NCBI RefSeq assembly: GCF_900108085.1 | Contig: NZ_FNVR01000009.1 | Coordinates: forward strand, 1 to 64,000 | Length of the DNA stretch: 64,000 nt | DNA from: Algoriphagus boritolerans DSM 17298 = JCM 18970 | GTDB taxonomy: Bacteria > Bacteroidota > Bacteroidia > Cytophagales > Cyclobacteriaceae | Direction of reading: 5' to 3' | Shown here: one piece after another, positions 1 to 7,213 of the stretch | Position numbering within the stretch: position 1 is the stretch's first letter | How the letters are laid out: each line of letters opens with the position of its first letter | Translations under genes and position numbers: made by a program | The notes under the pieces: model-generated | What the model was told of the DNA's origin: nothing | What the model saw: the letters and a program-made list of their open reading frames with translations, nothing else | The model's database searches: none

Positions 1-199
1 CCCAAACGGGGACCACCAAAGGCCGTCTATCCCACTCTCTCAACCCAATTTTAATTCCTGATTTTTGTCGGGCTGGCGGAGCTATGCCTGCCCGATCTTC
101 AGGCGGGCCTAAGCCACAAAAAAGCCCTTCCAAAACGGGGCTGAAAAGACTCAGAATGATCTAATTTTTTTGATTCGATACGGAATCTGCTGGTAGGGT
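1..199. other. Left-edge noncoding stretch
   Basis: No credible gene is visible here. It holds a GC-rich imperfect hairpin around 86-110 (GCCTGCC against GGCGGGC) and the terminator listed separately. It lies downstream of the minus-strand gene tail that ends at 200. Confidence 0.5.
116..142 (-). terminator. Intrinsic terminator after the minus-strand gene tail
   Basis: On the minus strand an AGCCC arm (142-138) pairs with GGGCT (127-123) and is followed directly by a run of six T. It sits about 60 bp after the stop codon of the short reading frame ending at 200, which supports that frame being the end of a real gene. Confidence 0.5.
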
Positions 200-295
200 T
201 TACTTTTTAATCTTAGTGGGCACCTCGTTTACCTCCAAAAATACCGACTCAATCCCCATAAGCACTTCACCGGTTTCGTGCAACAGCGGTTTCAT
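200..295 (-). pseudogene. 31-codon tail of an unidentified protein at the edge of the cassette array
   Basis: The minus strand from ATG at 295 to TAA at 200 encodes 31 residues of protein-like composition, beginning MKPLLHETGEVLMGIESVFL and ending TKIKK. It is followed by a terminator-like hairpin. The frame is too short for a normal enzyme and its start lies inside the degenerate attC-like element, so it may be the surviving C-terminus of a gene whose 5' part was replaced when the array end was formed. The sequence is faintly reminiscent of the last strand of hotdog-fold thioesterases, but that is not secure. It could also be a complete small protein. Confidence 0.35.
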
Positions 296-337
296 TGTTC
301 GTGCTTCGCACGCAACGAAAACCTAGTTGTTATCGGC
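255..337 (-). repeat. Degenerate or truncated attC-like site closing unit 3
   Basis: The minus strand opens with GCCGATAAC (337-329), exactly complementary to the start of its own cassette. A stem follows (ACGAAAACC at 315-323 against GGTTTCGT at 272-279) with a nested GTGC/GCAC hairpin at 301-311. Unlike the other two sites it lacks the conserved central module, and no clean GTT core ends it. It may be a short divergent site or a half-site joined to unrelated DNA. Confidence 0.4.
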
Positions 338-380
338 TGTTCTTCTGTCCGTCCGAAGTCGTGTCGCTTCAAATTGCATG

Positions 381-2321
381 TCAAGCTAAATTTAATTCGT
401 GTTCACCGATTTGCAGAAACTCAACGAACAATATTTTTTTCTTTTGGTCAAAGTTTCCAATTCTCATTTCCCATCTACGTTCCATAAAGTTCAACATTTT
501 TACACCTCGTTCCAATATTTCCTTTGCTGTCCAGTTAGGATAAGCGTTGACTTCAATTTCGCTGTGAGAACCATTAAAGTAACCTTTGAATTCGTTTGGA
601 TTATTTGTTGTCGGATGCCTTTTCTTATAGTCAAAGCACTTGTTCTGTAAATGAGCGTTTTTAGGAACTGATAATAGTAGTAAGTTCCCTAAAGAGTTTT
701 TAAGTTTAACTCGTTGTTCGTTTGAATATGTGTCAAATGCTGTCTGCCAACACTCATCAACTGCGGTCTGTGGGAAAATGTGCTCAATAGAATTTCGCTT
801 TACGAATGTGTCATAAGTTATTTTCTGCTCCTCATTTCCTTGTAGAGAAAGTTCATACTCATATAGAAAATAATGAATTCCGTTCCATGCGTAATAACCT
901 TTTTTCTCTTTTACATTTTGAAAGATTTCGGAAAGGTAATTTTGAAAAAGGTTAATGTCGTATTCTTTTGTATCGCTGTCTGTTCGTGTTTCAATAAGGC
1001 GTTTCAATTCCCAAATGTCGCCTGTTTCGTAAACCCCTTTTGCTTTTGCGTAAAATAGATTTTTACCCATGTGCTGTCTGCTCTGGAAAATCTTGAAAAC
1101 TAAAAACACATATCTGTCCATCGCTTTCAAAAGTTTAAGCATTGCATCTGCTGGTGGATTACTTAGAAGTGCTGCCATAATATTTGGTTCAAATGGAGCA
1201 TACTTTAATCGGTTGATTTTATCAATCCACTCTTTGAGATTATTGTCCAGTGTTGAAACAGTATGAAAAGGGAAATTTATTTCAAACCATTTCTGAACGC
1301 TTTTTTGAACGCTGATTACATAGTTCTCTATTGTCGCAAGACGAACAACTCTGTCCAAAACATTTTTGGTTGTGAAATAGTCGTCAAGAAGATACTCGGA
1401 AAACAAATCTGCTGTCTTGTCCATGTAACCGAAATACATGTAGGTATGATTTTTCAAAAAGTCGTCATCGTCTAATGGCTTCTCTTTGTTCTTGCCTAAG
1501 AATGTGTAAACCGTTTTCCAGCTTTCATTTATTTGGTTACGAAGTGAGTTTATTTCCTCCTCGCTGTTGTCAAGAATTGTTGAAAGGTAAATCAGACGAT
1601 TTTTTAATAATTCAAGTTTTGAAAGAGGTTTGCCTCTATTATTCATTGTTTCAAACATCACATAAACATCTAAGTCCTCATCAACTTCATAAAGGTTGAA
1701 TTTGATATTGTGAGTTAGTTTAGAGAATAGCGTTTCCAGTTGGTGAGGATTGAAATCTTTGACTTTACCGTCAAAATATTTTTTGGCGAAGTCTAAATTT
1801 TTTGTATAGAGAGTTTCAGGTTCATTTAGTGTGTTTGCTGCATTCTCTTTGTAAACATTTGCTTTCAAAAATTCATAACTCGGGTCGTCTTTCTCATAAC
1901 CGAAAATGAATGTCTTGCCATTAGTGTTTTCAACTTTAATGTATTTCTGTGCAACGGACTTTTTTGTCAAGCCTGAAATTGTTGCTTCACTATCTAACCT
2001 GTCAAGAATTGAAGTAATAAGAATAATTGCAGTCGTAACTCGCTGTTGTCCGTCAACAATGTAGTAGGGAACATATTTTGAGTTGTCATCAGCATTAACA
2101 AGAAACAAAGTGTCATTCCATTTGGCAATGTTGTTGGCAAGAATTTTAACTCTTTCAATTGTCAACAAACCTGTGTAGTGGATTTTGCTTTGAGAAACTT
2201 TTTCTAAGTCGTCCCAAAAATCGTCAAGCTGTCTTTCACCCCAGGAAAATCCCCGTTGAAAGTCTGGGATGCGTAAAACTCGTTTGTCAAATATTTCAGA
2301 GATTGAATAAAGTTCTGCCAT
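381..2321 (-). CDS. DUF262/DUF1524 (GmrSD-like) nuclease-family protein
   Basis: 646 residues. The N-terminus has the DUF262 pattern: RIPDFQRGFSW near residue 17, a DGQQR motif near residue 90 and an NNRGKPLS motif near residue 230. The C-terminus has DUF1524 features, with SIEHIFPQ (His-centred, near residue 515) and KNSLGNLLLL as in HNH-type nucleases. In known members DUF262 is a ParB/Srx-fold nucleotide-binding domain and DUF1524 a nuclease; GmrSD restricts modified phage DNA. The role here is therefore probably defence by DNA cleavage, though the target is unknown. It is the gene of the third cassette-like unit, begins 81 bp after the unit boundary, and ends 44 bp before its repeat. No promoter was seen. 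The ATG at 2321 gives a complete N-terminal motif. Confidence 0.8.
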   Translation of the reverse strand: MAELYSISEIFDKRVLRIPDFQRGFSWGERQLDDFWDDLEKVSQSKIHYTGLLTIERVKILANNIAKWNDTLFLVNADDNSKYVPYYIVDGQQRVTTAIILITSILDRLDSEATISGLTKKSVAQKYIKVENTNGKTFIFGYEKDDPSYEFLKANVYKENAANTLNEPETLYTKNLDFAKKYFDGKVKDFNPHQLETLFSKLTHNIKFNLYEVDEDLDVYVMFETMNNRGKPLSKLELLKNRLIYLSTILDNSEEEINSLRNQINESWKTVYTFLGKNKEKPLDDDDFLKNHTYMYFGYMDKTADLFSEYLLDDYFTTKNVLDRVVRLATIENYVISVQKSVQKWFEINFPFHTVSTLDNNLKEWIDKINRLKYAPFEPNIMAALLSNPPADAMLKLLKAMDRYVFLVFKIFQSRQHMGKNLFYAKAKGVYETGDIWELKRLIETRTDSDTKEYDINLFQNYLSEIFQNVKEKKGYYAWNGIHYFLYEYELSLQGNEEQKITYDTFVKRNSIEHIFPQTAVDECWQTAFDTYSNEQRVKLKNSLGNLLLLSVPKNAHLQNKCFDYKKRHPTTNNPNEFKGYFNGSHSEIEVNAYPNWTAKEILERGVKMLNFMERRWEMRIGNFDQKKKILFVEFLQIGEHELNLA

Positions 2322-2401
2322 GTCTTGTTTGTCTTATAGTTATTGTTGTCAAAGTTAGTTTTATGTCTGTCGGTTCAAGTTCGCACTGTCGTCATAGAAT
2401 A

Positions 2402-2539
2402 GCCGATAACGATTGGCAGCTACCCGAAGGTGGCGATTTCGAAGCAATTCACTGTCAACCAAGTACAAACTTTGATAGAGACCCAAAGCTTGATTTAACC
2501 ACTGAACCGCAACTTTTGGGTAGGTGCTGTTGGGTGCTG
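2402..2539 (-). repeat. attC-like site between the TrlF-like and DUF262 genes
   Basis: 138 bp. On the minus strand it opens with GCACCCAAC (contains RYYYAAC) and ends with GTTATCGGC. The arms fold: the L arm near 2507-2525 pairs with the R arm near 2413-2435, at roughly 15 of 19 positions plus wobbles, with four unpaired extra bases next to the GTT end. The central ~80 nt resemble the site at 5306-5443, sharing blocks such as TTCAGTGGTTAAAT, GGTTGACAG and GCTTCGAAATC. Unequal arms with extra-helical bases are typical of attC sites. The TrlF-like gene stops 5 bp before it. Confidence 0.7.
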
Positions 2540-2544
2540 GCTTT

Positions 2545-5274
2545 CTATTTGATGTCATACTTTTTCTCACGTTGTTTAAAAGCTTCATTACCTCCTTCGA
2601 GTATTTCGCAGACGTGTTCTTTAATCCCTTGTCTCTCAAGGATAATTTCAATTTTTTCATCAGTTTCTTTTGTATTTTCCAAACTACCAGTGATGTATTG
2701 AAATTTAGTTCCATTTCTATTCTTAGTGTCAACTCCATTTTGATTAGCTACAATTACTTGCTCTGAATCAGCACCTACCACGATATTAGGATTATGCGTA
2801 ACAACAATTATTTGTCTTTCTTTTTTCTTCTTTTTCAGATACTTAACCAACTCTTTGTAAATTGCTCTATTATCTAAATCGTCTTCTGGTTGGTCAATTA
2901 ATATCGGACAATCTTTATCACTAAAGTCTAATAACAACATAAGAACGACAAATGCTTTTTTTCCTTCCGACATTTGGTTAAATGTGTCTTCATAAAGAAT
3001 GTTGTAGGAAATTTGAAAGTAATTTGTAGCCATTAATTTTAATGCTAAGCCCAAATGTTCATTTCCTCCCTTTAATGTTATGGTGCCGCTTAAGAGTTTT
3101 TCAAAAATCTCATTAGTAAGTTTAAAATAATCTTCTACCTTATTTTCAATAGATGTATTCACTATCCTTTTACCTTCGTCACTTTGTTGATTGATACTCC
3201 AATTTAAAAGTTCTTTAAACTCATTCGATTTTAGTTTTGGGAAAGCTAATATTTCTAATTTACCTTCTGAAATTTTAAGACTTTCTTTTATTTCTTCAAT
3301 TTTGATATAGAAGTTCCTATGTGCTTGTTTTATTGAGGTTTTAAAACTGTCAATTTGTAAAATAAACTCTTCTATTTCCTTTTTAATTAAGGTTATGTCA
3401 GCAAGTTTGTCTCTTTGTATTTTGAGCTTCTCTTCAACTTCTTTGTATTGGTTATTATTCTTGAAAGCTTCAATCCCCTTTATGTAATTTTGATTTTTCT
3501 CAATCTCGGTAATTACTTCGCTGTTTGCTTTTACAATTACAGAGTTTTTTAAAGAAATTTTATCGACTTCAGATTCCCATTCCTTTTGAAACTTTTCTTT
3601 GAGCTTTTCAAAAGAAGATTTAATATAGCTTCTGTTTGACTCTGAAAGTGAAACTATATCAAAGTCTATGTCTTTATTAAGGAAAAATTTTTCCTTTAAT
3701 GCTTGTATTTTAGAGATTTGAGTATTATAAGTTTCATTTGTTTTTGTAAGCTCCTCTAGTTTTAATTTTAACTTGTTATATTCTTCAAGCTCTTGTTCGG
3801 TTATTTGAATTTTTAGTTTTAATTCCGAAAGCTCTTTAGTCAGTTTCTCTATTTCACTTCTAATTCCTTTTTCATCTCCCTTTTCCTTAAGTTTTAGCTT
3901 ACGCTTGACTAGTTCTTCTTGTAATTGAAAAAGCTTGTTGATTTTTGTTGTTATATCAGAGTTGTTTTCGCTTGAAAAGGAATCGTAGTTTGTTATTAAC
4001 TGATTTTTTACAGCATCCTGCTTAATAATTTCCTCGACTAATTTATCCAGTTCGCCATCCTTGTTTTTAGCTAATTGATACATATAGCTTTGAGGAAAAT
4101 ATTCGATATTTCTATCATTGTTTTCAACACCATCTTTCCAAGCGATAGAAAGACCTGAAACTATTGCGTTTACAAAATCGGTGTATTCTTGATTGCCAAA
4201 TTTTACAGGTTTATCGCAATTTAACTTCTTTGCAATTGCACCAAGCAAAACGGATTTACCAGTTGACCTTCCGCCTATTATACAATTTAGGTTTTGATTT
4301 AAGTATAATGTCTGATGTGTAAAATCGCTATGAGTTATGGTTACAGAATCGATTGCTTGATAACCCGCTTTTTCTTGTGGTTTAATTTGCTCAATTGAGA
4401 CTCTCTCATCAGGTTCGTAATCAATTTGTTTTATACCATTAAATGTTGGGTCTGCTTTTATCCAAGTATGGCAATGATAATTATCTATTGGCTTTTTATT
4501 TCCATTTTCTTCAAATTCATATGTATCTAAATCTTTGAATGAATGTATGTCTAGTGAGTGAAGTAGTTTTTTATTTCCAAACTCATTGAGCCAATTTTGG
4601 TTTTTCTCATTGGTTTCAATATTATTACTGAAAAAGGCTTTTACCTGTGAATACAAATGGTCTTTTAAGGGTTTGAGCTGTTGGTTTTTTTCAAGATTGC
4701 TCCATTCTTTATATCCAAGAAATAGAAAAGTTTTGTCTTTCCAGGTGGTTGAATTTACAAGCTCTAAAACTTCTTCTGTGGATGGAATTAGTGATTCAAA
4801 ACCGTCTTTTAATGTTCCGCCTATTTCAGAAAAATTTTCTTTTGAGAGTTTTTTAGTTTTATGAGCTTCTAATTTCGAAATTTTTATGTTGTCGATAAAT
4901 TCTTCACGAATTTTCTTTATTTCAGCCTCTAGTTTTGATTCATCTATATCGAATAGAATATGTAAGTTAATTTTTTGAAGCCTGTTTTCATTTCCGCTTC
5001 CAAAGGTGTCAATCCGAAACTCAAGAATTGGAAATATTTTTTCAAGGTTTTTCAATCTTCCTTTGGCTTTATAAGCCATTACTTTTTCATACCCATCAAT
5101 GAAATAATAATCAGTTATACCAATCACTTTAACATCTTCTGGTAGGTTTTCTAAGCAGTTTATAAACTTGTCCCAATTCTCAGGAGTATTTTTATAGTCT
5201 TGACATATTGATTCAGGAGTATGGATATGTAAATCCCAAATTCTCCATTCTGAACCCCTTACAATTTTTGTCAT
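2545..5274 (-). CDS. TrlF-like PHP domain plus SMC-like AAA ATPase
   Basis: 909 residues. The N-terminus carries a PHP-type metal-binding motif, WDLHIHTPES near residue 13, followed by a GITDYYF segment. A Walker A loop GGRSTGKS lies near residue 333. A long Lys/Glu-rich coiled coil covers about 430-690. A Walker B segment PILIDQPEDDLD near residue 790 and a VVTHNPNIV H-loop near 835 complete an SMC/RecF-type ATPase head. The order PHP, Walker A, coiled coil, Walker B matches the family annotated as TrlF AAA-like ATPases. Such proteins are common in defence regions, and a nucleic-acid-directed phosphoesterase gated by ATP hydrolysis is the likely mechanism (inference). It is the gene of the second cassette-like unit, unusually large for a cassette, and begins 40 bp inside the boundary at ATG 5274. 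Confidence 0.8.
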   Translation of the reverse strand: MTKIVRGSEWRIWDLHIHTPESICQDYKNTPENWDKFINCLENLPEDVKVIGITDYYFIDGYEKVMAYKAKGRLKNLEKIFPILEFRIDTFGSGNENRLQKINLHILFDIDESKLEAEIKKIREEFIDNIKISKLEAHKTKKLSKENFSEIGGTLKDGFESLIPSTEEVLELVNSTTWKDKTFLFLGYKEWSNLEKNQQLKPLKDHLYSQVKAFFSNNIETNEKNQNWLNEFGNKKLLHSLDIHSFKDLDTYEFEENGNKKPIDNYHCHTWIKADPTFNGIKQIDYEPDERVSIEQIKPQEKAGYQAIDSVTITHSDFTHQTLYLNQNLNCIIGGRSTGKSVLLGAIAKKLNCDKPVKFGNQEYTDFVNAIVSGLSIAWKDGVENNDRNIEYFPQSYMYQLAKNKDGELDKLVEEIIKQDAVKNQLITNYDSFSSENNSDITTKINKLFQLQEELVKRKLKLKEKGDEKGIRSEIEKLTKELSELKLKIQITEQELEEYNKLKLKLEELTKTNETYNTQISKIQALKEKFFLNKDIDFDIVSLSESNRSYIKSSFEKLKEKFQKEWESEVDKISLKNSVIVKANSEVITEIEKNQNYIKGIEAFKNNNQYKEVEEKLKIQRDKLADITLIKKEIEEFILQIDSFKTSIKQAHRNFYIKIEEIKESLKISEGKLEILAFPKLKSNEFKELLNWSINQQSDEGKRIVNTSIENKVEDYFKLTNEIFEKLLSGTITLKGGNEHLGLALKLMATNYFQISYNILYEDTFNQMSEGKKAFVVLMLLLDFSDKDCPILIDQPEDDLDNRAIYKELVKYLKKKKKERQIIVVTHNPNIVVGADSEQVIVANQNGVDTKNRNGTKFQYITGSLENTKETDEKIEIILERQGIKEHVCEILEGGNEAFKQREKKYDIK

Positions 5275-5305
5275 AATTTATTTTTTACGGTGTCTTTTTA
5301 AGCTT

Positions 5306-5443
5306 GCACCCAACGTTTTGGCGCTTGGCGAAGAAGCGGATTTCGAAGCACTAAACTGTCAACCCAGCACAAAAGTTGATACGGTGTAGAATGTTCATTT
5401 AACCACTGAACCCGCTTTTTTGCCAAACGCCTGTTATAGCCAG
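5306..5443 (-). repeat. attC-like site between the membrane-protein and TrlF-like genes
   Basis: 138 bp, the same length as the site at 2402-2539. On the minus strand it opens TGGCTATAAC and ends GTTGGGTGC; GTTGGGT fits the attC core GTTRRRY. The arms pair strongly, with GGCG, TTGGC and AAGCGG blocks matching CCGCTT, GCCAAG and CGCC blocks, and again four extra bases in the R arm. A central TCAAC/GTTGA inner hairpin lies at about 5359-5379. The central module is shared with the other full site. Confidence 0.75.
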
Positions 5444-5454
5444 TTTTTCTTTCG

Positions 5455-6063
5455 TTAGTCGCCATATTTTCTATACCAATTTTGTTTAATCTTCCAGTTG
5501 TCGTCAGGACGTTCAGCAACTTTTTTATCTAATCTTTTTATCTCTTCTGGGTCGTTCGTGTAAACAAAATGTGTCGAAGGCGAGTCGAAAAAATTGCGAA
5601 AAACCCAAAATGTCACTGTCGTTCCATTATTTTCTTCATTTCTTGATATTCCAATGTCGTTTCCTCCATTTGAAACTATTGGAAATTCAAAAGGTAATTC
5701 ACAAACCCATCCATTCCAGCTTACATTTGGATTAAGTTCTTTGTTTTTCACTTTTTCTACGATTTCATTTCTTTTGTTTTCAAGAATGAACCAGTCTACT
5801 TTTTCTATAGCAAGATTGGTTTTATGTCGGTAAAGTGTCAAAAGAAAGAGTATCGAAAATGTCACAAGTTTTGCGATACGAAGTTTGGTTAATATTTTCC
5901 TTTCTTTAATTGTCTTTACTAATTGAATTATTGTCAGTATTAATAATGTCAAAGTCAGTCCTAGCCATATAAATGCTAAAAAGAAAAAATTCATATAGTA
6001 GTAGTTTATTAGGGTCAAAATAACCCAAACTACAATTGTCCATATAAGTCCTTTTTTTGTCAC
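5455..6063 (-). CDS. Small membrane protein of unknown function (cassette unit 1)
   Basis: 202 residues, not assigned to a named family. It begins at GTG 6063. Three hydrophobic segments occupy about residues 8-25, 28-50 and 65-83, followed by a soluble C-terminal domain rich in Asn, Glu and Trp, with one Cys in a GWVCELPFEFP segment near residue 120. The likely topology is an inner-membrane anchor with a C-terminal domain on one side. It is the only gene of the first cassette-like unit, starting 29 bp after the GTTATAGCC boundary and stopping 12 bp before its repeat. Codon use is as AT-rich as the other two units. Its position between defence-type genes makes an accessory or effector role conceivable, but nothing in the sequence proves it. 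Confidence 0.7.
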   Translation of the reverse strand: MTKKGLIWTIVVWVILTLINYYYMNFFFLAFIWLGLTLTLLILTIIQLVKTIKERKILTKLRIAKLVTFSILFLLTLYRHKTNLAIEKVDWFILENKRNEIVEKVKNKELNPNVSWNGWVCELPFEFPIVSNGGNDIGISRNEENNGTTVTFWVFRNFFDSPSTHFVYTNDPEEIKRLDKKVAERPDDNWKIKQNWYRKYGD

Positions 6064-6083
6064 GGTGTCGGTTTTCTAAAATT

Positions 6084-6144
6084 GGCTATAACATCCCAAT
6101 AAATCTAACTCCCCTCCCCAGTGTCGTGTATATCCGTTATGTGC
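6084..6144 (-). repeat. Possible remnant recombination site at the head of the array
   Basis: The minus strand reads GCACATAAC (6144-6136), then about 43 bp, then GTTATAGCC (6092-6084). The ATAAC/GTTAT ends pair and the 61-bp length fits a short attC, but the inner arms do not pair well. It may be a decayed attC, an attI-like site, or chance. Confidence 0.3.
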
Positions 6145-6534
6145 GGAGTGCGTCTTCCGGCTGTTTCTGATCTCAATCTAAGCAATTCGGTGATTTTTTA
6201 AGCTTAAAAATGATAAATAGTTGATTTTTTCTCTATAAGGTTTCTCCGTCCTTGGAATTTCCTCAAGAAGGATCCATCCATCTCCTTTCTTCGAATCGAA
6301 GAATAACAGATTTGACAACTTTCACCTATTTTCTTCTCGAATACCATTTTTTTTCCCAACCAAAAAAACACCATCCAGGCCATCCAAGCCTAATTATCCG
6401 ACAACAAACGACTACAATCGAATACAAACGACTAACTACCGACTACTTTTTGCGCCTCCTCCCAACTTTGGTTCATCAATTATCCTCTGGCGGAAATTGT
6501 TAATGAAATCTTTCACACTTAACATCTTAAAATC
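6145..6534. other. Noncoding region upstream of ssb
   Basis: AT-rich sequence with no convincing gene. A direct repeat of ACAACAAACGACTACAATCG type (CGACTA/CAAACGACTAAC/CGACTAC) occurs around 6398-6446. The ssb promoter was not located with confidence. Confidence 0.4.
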
Positions 6535-6882
6535 ATGAACACGCTACGGAACAAAGTTCAGCTCATCGGTCACCTGGGTACCAAAGTAGAATTGAAAACC
6601 CTCGAGTCAGGCAAAGTCGTAGGCCATGTCACCCTGGCGACCAATGAAACCTACAAAAACCAAAAGGGGGAAAAAGTCACCGAAACCACCTGGCATAACC
6701 TGGTCATCTGGGGCAAGCCGGCGGAGACGCTCTCCAAGTACACAGACAAAGGTTCTGAAGTCGGGATCGAAGGCAAAATCACCAACCACTCCTACACCGA
6801 CAAGAATGGCGAGAAGCGCTACATGACCGAGATCGTGGTCAGCGACTTTCTTCTAATGAGCAAGAAAGGGAAGGAGGACTAA
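6535..6882 (+). CDS. ssb: Single-stranded DNA-binding protein, short form
   Basis: 115 residues forming one OB-fold. It opens MNTLRNKVQLIGHLG and includes GHVTLATNETY, the WHNLVIWGKPAE core strand and a YMTEIVVSDF terminal strand. Family members bind single-stranded DNA as tetramers during replication, repair and recombination. The protein stops at KKGKED soon after the fold, so the flexible linker and acidic DDxPF tip that recruit partner proteins are absent. Bacteroidota often carry a second short SSB besides the essential one, so this is probably the accessory copy. It lies alone on the plus strand, just beside the cassette array, but nothing directly links the two. Confidence 0.9.
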   Translation: MNTLRNKVQLIGHLGTKVELKTLESGKVVGHVTLATNETYKNQKGEKVTETTWHNLVIWGKPAETLSKYTDKGSEVGIEGKITNHSYTDKNGEKRYMTEIVVSDFLLMSKKGKED

Positions 6883-7213
6883 GTATTCTCATGAAATTTG
6901 TAAATGGTAAAAGGTGAGTGGTGAATGGGTAAACATTGCTCATTCACGCCTTACCTTCCTACCCCGAATAAAGGATTTTATCTTTTCAAGAACTAACCGC
7001 TCCTCAAAGCCGCTGAATTTGAGTTTTTAAAAATCCGGGAAAATCTGTGCGCTTTGCTGTGAAAATCTGCGGGAAACCTTTATATCCAGGAAAGGAAAGA
7101 GGACTAGGTTTCTTCGGAAATTTTCTGTAAAAGGTAAGCTGTAAGCGGTGAGTGTGCAAAAAAACCACTCAACACTTACTACTTACTTTTCACGCTTCAC
7201 ATATAAAAACCAA
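6867..7213. repeat. Intergenic repeats after ssb, including a copy of the ssb 3' end
   Basis: The stretch spanning the ssb stop (about 6862-6925: AAAGG, GAGGACTA, AAATTT, GTAAAAGGT) reappears in altered form at about 7090-7150. Between and after the copies lie GTGAGTGGTGA/TCACTCAAC-type imperfect inverted repeats and one CTGTG...GAAAATCTGCGGG element (7043-7078). No gene is visible. Confidence 0.45.

Larger units (their letters stand above)
329..6092 (-). mobile_element. CALIN-like array of three gene cassettes
   Basis: Three consecutive minus-strand units each consist of a short 5' lead, one gene and a downstream structured repeat. Unit 1 opens with GTTATAGCC (6092-6084), carries the membrane-protein gene, and its repeat opens with the complement GGCTATAAC (5441-5433). 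Unit 2 opens with GTTGGGTGC (5314-5306), carries the TrlF-like gene, and closes with GCACCCAAC (2537-2529). Unit 3 opens with GTTATCGGC (2410-2402), carries the DUF262 gene, and closes with GCCGATAAC (337-329). Such matching follows from a circular cassette cut between G and TT by an integron integrase. All genes share one orientation, stop codons lie 5-44 bp from the repeats, and the DNA is more AT-rich than its surroundings. No integrase gene is in the window. Confidence 0.7.

Noticed and set aside
2361..2738. Minus-strand 125-codon open frame across the end of the TrlF-like gene and its repeat
   Set aside because: It overlaps the real gene in another frame and the attC-like site; its peptide resembles that of the frame at 5298-5519 only because both read through the same DNA repeat.
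5298..5519. Minus-strand 73-codon frame over the attC-like site
   Set aside because: It covers the structured repeat and the end of the membrane-protein gene; composition reflects the hairpin, not a protein.
6252..6503. Plus-strand 83-codon frame upstream of ssb
   Set aside because: Biased Thr/Leu/His composition, no start context and no recognisable motif; likely chance.
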